NCBI RefSeq assembly: GCF_027587175.1
Contig: NZ_JAPCID010000034.1
Coordinates: 1-64,000 of the forward strand
Origin: Solirubrobacter deserti
GTDB taxonomy: Bacteria; Actinomycetota; Thermoleophilia; Solirubrobacterales; Solirubrobacteraceae
Length of the DNA stretch: 64,000 bases
Direction: 5' to 3'
Both the position numbers and the translations under genes were made by a program. Each line of letters begins with the position of its first letter. The first letter of the stretch is position 1. Under the pieces are notes generated by a model that worked only from the letters and a program-made list of their open reading frames with translations, had not been told where the DNA came from and did not search any database. Below are positions 56,723 through 64,000 of the stretch, in pieces.

Positions 56723-57780
56723 GCACAGCCACCGCCGACCGGATCGCCGCGTTGCGCGCCGAGGGCGAGGCCGCGGTCGCCGCCGCCGCTTCGACCGCGG
56801 ACCTGGAAGAGATCCGCGTCCGCTTCCTCGGCCGTAAAGCTGAGCTGCCGAACCTGCTGCGAGACGTCGGCAAGCTCCCGCCGGAGGAGCGAGGGCCCGT
56901 GGGGAAGGGCGCCAACCAGGCGCGCCAGGCGCTGCAGGCCGCGGTGGACGCGCGCCAGGCCGAGCTCGAGGCGGTCGAGCTCGAGCAGCGGCTCGCCGCC
57001 GACGTGGTCGACGTCACGCTGCCGGGCACGCCCGTCACGCCCGCGGGACACCTGCACATCCTCACCGCGACCCGGCGGGAGATCGAGGACGTGTTCGTCG
57101 GGCTCGGCTTCTCCGTGGTCGAAGGGCCGGAGATCGACCTCGCCTACTACAACTTCGACGCGCTCAACCACGACCCGAGCCACCCGGCGCGGTCGCTGGC
57201 AGACACGTTCTACGTCGCGGACGACGTCGTCCTGCGTACGCAGACCTCGCCGATGCAGGTCCGCCAGATGGAGCTGCAGCCGCCGCCGCTGTACATCATC
57301 GTCCCGGGCCGCGTCTACCGGCCCGACAACGATGCGACGCACACGCCGCAGTTCCACCAGGTCGAGGGCCTGGCGGTGGACGAAAACCTGACGCTCGGCG
57401 ACCTGCAGGGCACGCTGCTCGCGTTCGCCCGCGCGATCTTCGGCGACGACCGCGAGGTCCGCCTGCGCCCGCACTTCTTCCCGTTCACCGAGCCGTCGGT
57501 CGAGCTCGACGTGTCCTGCTTCAACTGCAAGCAGGGCTTTCTCAAGGACGGCTCGCGCTGCCCGCTGTGCAAGGGCACGAGCTGGATCGAGATCCTCGGC
57601 GCCGGCATGGTGGACCCGAACCTCTACGGCTACGTCGCCGAGTCCGGCTACGACCCCGAGCGCCACCAGGGCTTCGCCTGGGGCATGGGCATCGAGCGGA
57701 TCGCCTTCCTCAAGCACGGCGTGCCGGACCTGCGCATGTTCTTCGAGAACGACCTTCGACTGCTGGAGCAATTCGGATGA
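56719..57780 (+). CDS. pheS: Phenylalanyl-tRNA synthetase alpha subunit
   Basis: 353 residues. N-terminal helical tRNA-binding arm, class II core with TQTSPMQVRQMELQPPPLYI, FHQVEGLAVDENLTLGDLQG, RLRPHFFPFTEPSVELDVSC and GFAWGMGIERIAFLKHGVPD. It forms an alpha2-beta2 enzyme with the next gene. Its start overlaps the methyltransferase stop. Confidence 0.97.
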   Translation: MSTATADRIAALRAEGEAAVAAAASTADLEEIRVRFLGRKAELPNLLRDVGKLPPEERGPVGKGANQARQALQAAVDARQAELEAVELEQRLAADVVDVTLPGTPVTPAGHLHILTATRREIEDVFVGLGFSVVEGPEIDLAYYNFDALNHDPSHPARSLADTFYVADDVVLRTQTSPMQVRQMELQPPPLYIIVPGRVYRPDNDATHTPQFHQVEGLAVDENLTLGDLQGTLLAFARAIFGDDREVRLRPHFFPFTEPSVELDVSCFNCKQGFLKDGSRCPLCKGTSWIEILGAGMVDPNLYGYVAESGYDPERHQGFAWGMGIERIAFLKHGVPDLRMFFENDLRLLEQFG

Positions 57781-60188
57781 GGCTGCCGCTGTTCTGGTTG
57801 ACGGACTACGTCGACCCGGGGATGGACGCGTCCAAGCTGGCCGCGCGCCTCGCGATGACCGGCACCGAGGTAGACCGCGTGCACACGCACGGCGTGTCCG
57901 CGCTGGAGAACTTCGTGGTCGGGCGTGTGCTCGAGCGCGAGCAGCACCCGGACGCCGATCGCCTGAGCGTCTGCCAGGTGGCGATCGGCGAGGGTGACGT
58001 GTCGACGATCGTGTGCGGCGCGCCGAACGTCGCCGCGGGCCAGACGGTCGGGGTCGCGCTGCCGGGCTCGGTCATGCCCGACGGCACGCGCCTGAAGAAG
58101 GCCAAGCTCCGCGGCGTGCCGTCCAACGGCATGATCCTGGCCGAGGACGAGGTCGGCATCGGCTCCGACCACGCCGGGATCATGGTGCTCGACGACGACC
58201 TGGTCCCGGGCACGCCGCTCGCGCAGGTGCTGCCGATCTCCACCGACGTGCTCGAGCTCGAGATCACGCCCAACCGCCCGGACTGCCTGAGCGTGTACGG
58301 CGTCGCACGCGAGGTGCACGCCGCGACCGGCGCGCCGCTCAATCCGCCGCCGTGGATGGAGGACCCGGGCACGCCCGGGCCGGTCGAGGGCGTGACGGTC
58401 GAGGTCCAGGACGCGGAGTTCTGCCCGCGCTTCACTGCGCGGCTGTTCGAGGACGTCAAGATCGGCCCGTCGCCACGCTGGCTGAAGGCGCGCCTGATGG
58501 CCGCGGGTCAGCGCCCGATCAACAACGTGGTGGACATCACGAACTACGTGATGCTGCTGACGGGCCAGCCGCTGCACGCGTTCAACTTCGACCTCGTCGC
58601 GGGCGGCAAGCTCGTCGTCCGCCGGGCCGGCCAGGGCGAGCAGATGACGACGCTCGACGACCAGGTCCGCACGCTGGACTCCTCCATGCACCTGATCGAC
58701 GACGGCGAGGGACCGACGTCGATCGCCGGGATCATGGGCGGCCAGCGCTCCGAGGTGCGCGAAGACACGACCCGCGTGCTGATGGAGGCCGCGAACTGGC
58801 ACGGGCCGACGCTGCAGCGCACGTCCCAGAAGCTCGGCCTGCGCACGGAGGCGTCCGGCCGGTTCGAGAAGGGCCTGCCGCCCGAGCAGTCGATGTGGGG
58901 CACGATCGTCGCGACCCAGCTCATGCTCGAGCTCACGGGCGCGCGGCTGGCGCCGGGCACGATCGACGTCGGCGGCGAAGGGCCGGCGCCGAAGACGATC
59001 CGGCTGCGCGAGGAGAAGGTCACGCGCCTGCTGGGCACGGCCGTGCCGATCCGCGAGCAGGCCGACATCCTCGAGGCGCTCGAGTTCGACGTCCACGACG
59101 CCGGCGACGGGCTCGATGTGACCGTCCCGGCGTTCCGCCGCAACGACGTCACGCGCGAGGTCGACCTGATCGAGGAGGTCGCGCGCATCTGGGGGCTGGA
59201 GAAGCTCCCGGCGACGATTCCCGGTCACGGCATGAGCGCGCGGCTCACCCCCGAGCAACGCCTGCGCCGGCGCGCGGGCGACGCGCTCGTGGGCGCGGGC
59301 TTCAGCGAGGCGATCGGCTGGAGCTTCCAGGCGCCGGAGATGGCGCGGCGCCTGCGGATCGACGACTCGGCGGTCAAGCTGCGCAACCCGCTGTCCGAGG
59401 ACCTCGCGGTGATGCGCACGACGCTGCTGGGCTCGCTGCTCACCAGCGTCCGCCACAACACCGCGCGCGGCGCCGAGGACGTGCGGCTGTTCGAGAAGGG
59501 CTCGGTCTACTTCGACCGTCCGCACCGCCGCGAGCCCACGGCGGCGGAGGCGCGCTCGACGCCGCTCCCCGACGAGCGGATGCACCTCGCCGCGCTGATG
59601 ACCGGCCGCATCCGGCCGGCTTCGTGGGGTGACGGGAACCCGCCCACCGCGGACTTCTTCGCCGCCAAGGGCGTGCTGGAGACGGTGCTGGGCGCGCTGC
59701 GCGTGGACTTCACCGTCGTGCGCGGCGCCGACCCGTTCCTGCATCCGGGCCGCGCGGCGCGCGTGCTGGTCGGCGGCGAGGACGCGGGTTGGCTGGGCGA
59801 GATCCACCCGGGCGTGGCGGCCGAGTTCGGCCTCGCGCGCGTCGCGGGCTTCGAGTTGGACTTCGGCGCCGTGCTGCCGCACGCGGTCGTCGCGCCGCAC
59901 TACGAGGACCTCACGTCGTTCCCGGCGATCCGTCAGGACCTCGCGTTCTGGGTCCCGGCCGACCGCACGGCGTCCGAGCTGGTCGAGGTGGTGCGCGGCG
60001 CGGGCGGCAAGCTGCTCAAGGACGTGCGCGTGTTCGACGTGTACGCGCGCGAGGGGCAGACGTCGCTCGCGGTGCGACTGGAGTTCCGCGCGGGCGACCG
60101 CACGCTCACGGACGACGAGATCTCGCCCCAGCGCGAGAAGATCGTAAAGGCGGTGGCGGAAAAGCTCGAGGGTGAGCTCCGTGGCTAA
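57777..60188 (+). CDS. pheT: Phenylalanyl-tRNA synthetase beta subunit
   Basis: 803 residues. tRNA-binding domain (NFVVGRVLEREQHPDADRLS), B3/4 editing domain, B5 (DVGGEGPAPKTIRLREEKVT region), core, and FDX-ACB at the C-terminus (FPAIRQDLAFWVPADRTASE). ATG 57777 overlaps the pheS stop (ATGA). Confidence 0.97.
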   Translation: MRLPLFWLTDYVDPGMDASKLAARLAMTGTEVDRVHTHGVSALENFVVGRVLEREQHPDADRLSVCQVAIGEGDVSTIVCGAPNVAAGQTVGVALPGSVMPDGTRLKKAKLRGVPSNGMILAEDEVGIGSDHAGIMVLDDDLVPGTPLAQVLPISTDVLELEITPNRPDCLSVYGVAREVHAATGAPLNPPPWMEDPGTPGPVEGVTVEVQDAEFCPRFTARLFEDVKIGPSPRWLKARLMAAGQRPINNVVDITNYVMLLTGQPLHAFNFDLVAGGKLVVRRAGQGEQMTTLDDQVRTLDSSMHLIDDGEGPTSIAGIMGGQRSEVREDTTRVLMEAANWHGPTLQRTSQKLGLRTEASGRFEKGLPPEQSMWGTIVATQLMLELTGARLAPGTIDVGGEGPAPKTIRLREEKVTRLLGTAVPIREQADILEALEFDVHDAGDGLDVTVPAFRRNDVTREVDLIEEVARIWGLEKLPATIPGHGMSARLTPEQRLRRRAGDALVGAGFSEAIGWSFQAPEMARRLRIDDSAVKLRNPLSEDLAVMRTTLLGSLLTSVRHNTARGAEDVRLFEKGSVYFDRPHRREPTAAEARSTPLPDERMHLAALMTGRIRPASWGDGNPPTADFFAAKGVLETVLGALRVDFTVVRGADPFLHPGRAARVLVGGEDAGWLGEIHPGVAAEFGLARVAGFELDFGAVLPHAVVAPHYEDLTSFPAIRQDLAFWVPADRTASELVEVVRGAGGKLLKDVRVFDVYAREGQTSLAVRLEFRAGDRTLTDDEISPQREKIVKAVAEKLEGELRG

Positions 60189-61167
60189 GGTCGCCGTCCT
60201 GGGCGCCGTCGGCTACGCCGGCGCGATCGCCGCGCAGATCCTCTACCGCCATCCGTTCTTCGAGCTGTCCGCGGTCACCGCGCGGGCGGAGGCGGGGCAG
60301 CGGCTGGACGACGTGCACCCGAAGACGCGGGTGCCGCTCGAGCTGGAGACGTTCGACGGACAGACGGCGGACGCGGCCATCGTCGCCTACCCGCACGGGG
60401 CGGCCGCGCCGGTGGTCGCGCAATTGCGCGAGCGCGGCGTGCGGGTCGTGGACCTGAGCGCCGACTTCCGGCTGCGCGACCGGACCACCTACGACGACTG
60501 GTACGGCGAGCACAAGGCGCCGGAGATCTTCGGGCAGGGGGTCTACGGGCTGCCGGAGCTCAACCGTGCGCAGATCGCCGGGGCCGACCTGGTGGCCAAC
60601 CCCGGCTGTTACCCCACGGCAGCGCTGCTCGGGCTCGCGCCGCTCGCGAAGGCGGGGCTGATCGGCGACGTGGTCATCGACGGCAAGTCGGGCGTGAGCG
60701 GCGCGGGGCGCGGCGCGACCCCGGCGACCCACTTCATCGCCGCCGACGAGAACGTCGCGCCGTACAAGATCACCGGGCACCGGCACACGCCGGAGATCGA
60801 GCAGGAGCTGTCCGCGCTCGGCAACGACGTGACGGTGACGTTCACGCCGTACCTGCTGCCGCTCGCGCAGGGCGAGCTCGTCACCTCCTACGTGACGCCC
60901 ACGCGCGACGTGGACGGCGAGGAGCTGCTCACGCTGTTCGACGAGCTGTACGGCAACGAGCCGTTCATCGAGCTGCGCGAGGGCCCGGTGGGCGTGATCG
61001 ACGTGCGCGACACCAACTACTGCCGGATCTCGTGGCATCACGACCCGCGCACGGGCCGCGTGATCGTGTTCGCCGCGATCGACAACCTGTGGAAGGGCGC
61101 CGCCTCGCAGGCCGTGCAGAACCTCAACCTGATGTTCGGGCGGCCGGAGACGGAGGGTCTCAGATGA
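60181..61167 (+). CDS. argC: N-acetyl-gamma-glutamyl-phosphate reductase
   Basis: 328 residues. NADP motif VAVLGAVGYAGAIAAQIL, active Cys143 in NPGCYPTA, GHRHTPEIEQEL. Third step of arginine synthesis. GTG 60181 (VAKVAVLG) is chosen; GTG 60172 is possible. The start lies inside pheT (8-base overlap), so arginine genes follow pheST in one transcript or share translation. Confidence 0.96.
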   Translation: MAKVAVLGAVGYAGAIAAQILYRHPFFELSAVTARAEAGQRLDDVHPKTRVPLELETFDGQTADAAIVAYPHGAAAPVVAQLRERGVRVVDLSADFRLRDRTTYDDWYGEHKAPEIFGQGVYGLPELNRAQIAGADLVANPGCYPTAALLGLAPLAKAGLIGDVVIDGKSGVSGAGRGATPATHFIAADENVAPYKITGHRHTPEIEQELSALGNDVTVTFTPYLLPLAQGELVTSYVTPTRDVDGEELLTLFDELYGNEPFIELREGPVGVIDVRDTNYCRISWHHDPRTGRVIVFAAIDNLWKGAASQAVQNLNLMFGRPETEGLR

Positions 61168-62387
61168 GCAGGTGGCTCGAGCTGCCGGAGCACGTGACCG
61201 AGAACCCGGGCGATCTGCCGGCGGGCTTCAAGGCCGCGGGCGTCGCGGCGGGCATCAAGCCGAGCGGCGGCATGGACGTCGGGCTGCTGGTGTGCTCGTC
61301 GCCCGAGTGCGTCTCGGCCACGCGCTTCACGCGCTCCGGCGTGCTGGCCGCGCCGGTCGTGCTGACCAAGGAGCGTGCGCGCCAGGACGCGATCCGCACC
61401 GTGATCGTCAACTCCGGCAACGCCAACGCGGCCACGGGCAACCGCGGCTTCGAGCAGGCCGCGCGCACGCAGGGCGCGGCGGCGATGGCGAGCGGGGTGC
61501 GCGAGGACCAGGTCGCGGTCGCGTCCACCGGCGTGATCGGCGTGCAGCTCGACGCCGGCGACGTCATTCGCGGCATCGCCCGCGCCCGCGGGGACCTGCG
61601 CGAGTACGGGCACGGCGACTTCTCCGAGGCGATCCAGACGACGGACAAGTTCGCCAAGGAGGTCGAGGTCGACGTCGCGCTGCCGTCGGGCACGGTGCGG
61701 TTGACCGCGCAGGCCAAGGGCGCCGGGATGATCTCCCCGAAGTTCGCGACGATGCTGTGCTTCGTGCAGACCGACGCGGCGCTCGACGCGCCGTTCGCCG
61801 ACCTCCTGCTGGGGCTGTGCGTGGAGCGCTCGTTCGACCGCATCTCCGTCGACGGCCAGCTCTCCACCAACGACACGGTGATCTTCCAGGCGTCCGGCGC
61901 CTCGGGCGTGAAGGTGCAGGCCGAGAGCGAGGACGCGACCAAGTTCGGCGAGGCGCTGGACTGGGCGTTGCGCAAGCTCGCGCTGGACATCGTGCGCGAC
62001 GGCGAGGGCTCCAAGCGGATCGGGCGCGTGGTGGTACGCGGCGGGTCGAACGACGTGGTCGAGCGCGCCGCGCGCGCGGTCGCCAACTCGCCGCTGGTGA
62101 AGGCCGCGCTGCACGGCGGGGACCCGAACTGGGGGCGGATCGCGCAGGCCGTCGGCGGTGCGCTGACCGACACGGCGCCGCTCGCGCTCGACATCTACAT
62201 CGAGAACGTGCAGGTGTGCGCCGCGGGCAACGCGATCGGCTTCGACGTGGCGGCGCTGAGCGAGGCCGTGAGCGGGGACGAGGTCGAGTACGACGTCGTG
62301 CTGCCCGGCAGCGGCGCGGAGACCGAGGTGTTCTTCTCGGACCTCTCGCACGAGTACGTGACCATCAACGCGGACTACACGACATGA
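61164..62387 (+). CDS. argJ: Bifunctional ornithine acetyltransferase/N-acetylglutamate synthase
   Basis: 407 residues. Self-cleavage site at KFATMLCF: Ala-Thr (Thr196 nucleophile) in KGAGMISPKFATML. SVDGQLSTNDTVIFQASGAS and the C-terminal DYTT are typical. The enzyme recycles acetyl groups in arginine synthesis, which fits absence of argE here. ATGA overlap with argC. Confidence 0.96.
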   Translation: MSRWLELPEHVTENPGDLPAGFKAAGVAAGIKPSGGMDVGLLVCSSPECVSATRFTRSGVLAAPVVLTKERARQDAIRTVIVNSGNANAATGNRGFEQAARTQGAAAMASGVREDQVAVASTGVIGVQLDAGDVIRGIARARGDLREYGHGDFSEAIQTTDKFAKEVEVDVALPSGTVRLTAQAKGAGMISPKFATMLCFVQTDAALDAPFADLLLGLCVERSFDRISVDGQLSTNDTVIFQASGASGVKVQAESEDATKFGEALDWALRKLALDIVRDGEGSKRIGRVVVRGGSNDVVERAARAVANSPLVKAALHGGDPNWGRIAQAVGGALTDTAPLALDIYIENVQVCAAGNAIGFDVAALSEAVSGDEVEYDVVLPGSGAETEVFFSDLSHEYVTINADYTT

Positions 62388-63232
62388 GGGATGTCGGCAC
62401 CCTCCTGGAGGCGCTCCCGTACATCCGGGAGTTCCACGGCAAGACCGTCGTGATCAAGTACGGCGGCGCCGCCATGAACGACCCGGCGCTGCGCGAGGAG
62501 TTCGCGCGTGACGTCGTGATCCTCAAGTACGTCGGGCTGAACCCGATCATCGTCCACGGCGGCGGGCCCGACATCACGCGCTACATGCAGCGCCTCGACA
62601 TGCCGGTCGAGTTCGTCGGCGGGCTGCGCGTGAGCGACGCCGACACGGTCGAGATCGCGAAGATGGTGCTCGTCGGCAAGGTCAACAAGGACATCGTCGC
62701 CCGCATCAACCGCCACGGGCAGCCCGCGGTGGGGCTCAGCGGGGACGACGGACAGCTGTTCCGCGTGTCGACCACGACCGGGCCGGGCGGCGAGGACATC
62801 GGCTTCGTCGGCAAGATCGACCGCGTCGACATCGGCGTGATCAACCACATCGCCGAGGACTACATCCCGGTCATCGCGTCGGTCGGCGCTGACCGGGACG
62901 GGCGCTCGCACAACGTCAACGCGGACGAGGCGGCGGGCGCGATCGCGCGCGCCATGGGCGCCTACAAGGTCATCTTCCTCACGGACGTGCCGGGCTGGCT
63001 GCGCGACCCGTCCGACCCCGACAGCGTGATCTCCGAGTGCGGGGCGGACGAGGTGGAAGCGGCGATCGAGACGATGCAGGGCGGCATGCGGCCCAAGCTG
63101 CAGGCCTGCGTGGAGGCGATCCACGGCGGCGTCACCTACGCGCACATCATCGACGGGCGGCTGCCGCACTCGCTGCTGCTCGAGCTGTTCACGGACGCCG
63201 GCATCGGGACGAAAGTGAGGCCGGCCACGTGA
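62384..63232 (+). CDS. argB: Acetylglutamate kinase
   Basis: 282 residues, amino-acid kinase fold. VVIKYGGAAM, IIVHGGGPDIT, NADEAAGAIARAMGAYKVIF. Phosphorylates N-acetylglutamate and is usually feedback-inhibited by arginine when an N-terminal helix is present, as here. ATGA overlap with argJ. Confidence 0.97.
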   Translation: MRDVGTLLEALPYIREFHGKTVVIKYGGAAMNDPALREEFARDVVILKYVGLNPIIVHGGGPDITRYMQRLDMPVEFVGGLRVSDADTVEIAKMVLVGKVNKDIVARINRHGQPAVGLSGDDGQLFRVSTTTGPGGEDIGFVGKIDRVDIGVINHIAEDYIPVIASVGADRDGRSHNVNADEAAGAIARAMGAYKVIFLTDVPGWLRDPSDPDSVISECGADEVEAAIETMQGGMRPKLQACVEAIHGGVTYAHIIDGRLPHSLLLELFTDAGIGTKVRPAT

Positions 63233-64000
63233 GCCTGGCGAACACCTACGCGCGTTACCCCGTCGAGTTCGTCGGCGGGGCCGGGATGTGGCTCACCGAC
63301 GCCCAGGGCGACGCGTACCTGGACTTCCTGAGCGGGATCGCGGTCAACAACCTCGGCCACTGCCACCCGGCGGTCGTGGACGCGGTGCAGCGGCAGGCCG
63401 CGACGCTCCTGCACGTCTCGAACCTGTTCTACAACGAGCCGAACGTGACGCTGGCCGCGCGGCTGTGCGACCGCTCGTTCGGCGAGAGCGTGTTCTTCTG
63501 CAACAGCGGGGCGGAGGCCAACGAGGCCGCGATCAAGCTCGTGCGCAAGTTCCGCCCGCGCGGCGATCTGGTCGTCGCGCTCAACGGCTTCCACGGCCGC
63601 ACGTACGGCGCGTTGAGCGCCACCCCGCAGGAGTCCAAGCAGGCGCCGTTCGCGCCGCTGGTGCCGGGCTTCCGTGCCGTGGATGCGACTGACGCGGCCG
63701 CCGCCGTGGACGCGGACACCGCCGCGGTGCTGATCGAGCCGATCCAGGGCGAGTCCGGCGTCAACGTGTTCGACGCCGAGCTGCTGGCCTCGATCCGTGC
63801 GGCGTGCGACGCGGTCGGCGCGGCGCTCGTGTTCGACGAGGTCCAGACCGGCATGGGCCGCACCGGCTCGCTGTGGGCCCACGAGCAGCTCGGCGTCGTG
63901 CCGGACGCGATGACGCTGGCCAAGGGCCTCGGCGGCGGGCTGCCGATCGGCGCGCTCGTGATCGGCCCGAAGCTGCAGTCGGTCTTCGCCCCGGGCGACC
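63229..64000 (+). CDS. argD: Acetylornithine aminotransferase (3' end outside window)
   Basis: GTG start overlapping the argB stop. 257 codons are visible: SGIAVNNLGHCHPAVVDAVQ, FFCNSGAEANEAAIKLVRKF, the Asp of the PLP site in VLIEPIQGESG and DEVQTGMGRTGSLWAHEQLG. The gene runs off the right edge before or near the PLP lysine. Completes the argCJBD order common in actinobacteria. Confidence 0.95.
   Translation, partial: MSLANTYARYPVEFVGGAGMWLTDAQGDAYLDFLSGIAVNNLGHCHPAVVDAVQRQAATLLHVSNLFYNEPNVTLAARLCDRSFGESVFFCNSGAEANEAAIKLVRKFRPRGDLVVALNGFHGRTYGALSATPQESKQAPFAPLVPGFRAVDATDAAAAVDADTAAVLIEPIQGESGVNVFDAELLASIRAACDAVGAALVFDEVQTGMGRTGSLWAHEQLGVVPDAMTLAKGLGGGLPIGALVIGPKLQSVFAPGD

Overview
The window is high-GC bacterial DNA, and its gene content points to an actinobacterium of the Thermoleophilia (Solirubrobacterales type). 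Evidence for this: many GTG and TTG starts, frequent 1-14 base gene overlaps, several probable leaderless transcripts, an Rpf-like transglycosylase, an F420-type luciferase-like oxidoreductase, and long Thr-Pro-rich linkers in exported proteins. The taxonomic placement is inference; the gene calls do not depend on it.

Layout. 1-993 (minus): the 3'-truncated part of a protein with a short 'IGN' leader motif, a PIN nuclease domain and a proline-rich tail. 1542-11650: a 3220-residue RHS/YD-repeat polymorphic toxin with a Hint domain and a small C-terminal toxin, followed at one base overlap by a probable immunity gene. 12.3-15.7 kb: tRNA-Gly, ftsH, a sugar epimerase-like gene and a frameshifted small membrane gene. 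15.8-20.0 kb: an NlpC/P60 hydrolase, then a tightly overlapping cassette of three paralogous small proteins sharing LPDREAMST, an exported protein with two CxxC pairs, and a PqqD-like/M50 membrane metalloprotease. 20.1-22.9 kb: a divergent Nramp-like transporter with a 32-residue coupled membrane peptide, and an exported Thr-Pro-rich protein. 22.9-35.3 kb: hydrolases, an AraC regulator, a VOC protein, tRNA-Cys, tRNA-Val, an M13 peptidase, a second protein with the 'AGN' leader motif, SDR and LLM oxidoreductases, an ArsR-SRPBCC pair and a PASTA lipoprotein. 35.4-44.5 kb: a UvrA-like ABC protein, a Ser/Thr kinase, an M20 peptidase, an RTX-type protein, LOG, a class V aminotransferase and an Rpf-like protein. 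44.7-64 kb: thrS, infC, a 2521-residue exported multidomain protein, rpmI-rplT, an rRNA/tRNA methyltransferase, pheS-pheT and argC-argJ-argB-argD (argD runs off the right edge).

Most interesting is the 16.8-20.0 kb cassette. The three small proteins have nearly identical N-terminal segments and divergent Ala/Asn/Gln-rich C-termini, two of which carry a curlin-like S/Q/G/N/Q repeat. They are encoded in one overlapping unit with a membrane protease whose N-terminus looks like PqqD, the fold that binds RiPP leader peptides. I read this as a leader-guided system for processing and exporting a surface peptide or fibre. This is inference; no function has been shown.

Also notable are the RHS toxin with an apparently Cys-less Hint domain, two cargo-like proteins without any eCIS structural genes in view, and the 7.6 kb exported protein that splits infC from rpmI-rplT and has its own promoter and terminator.
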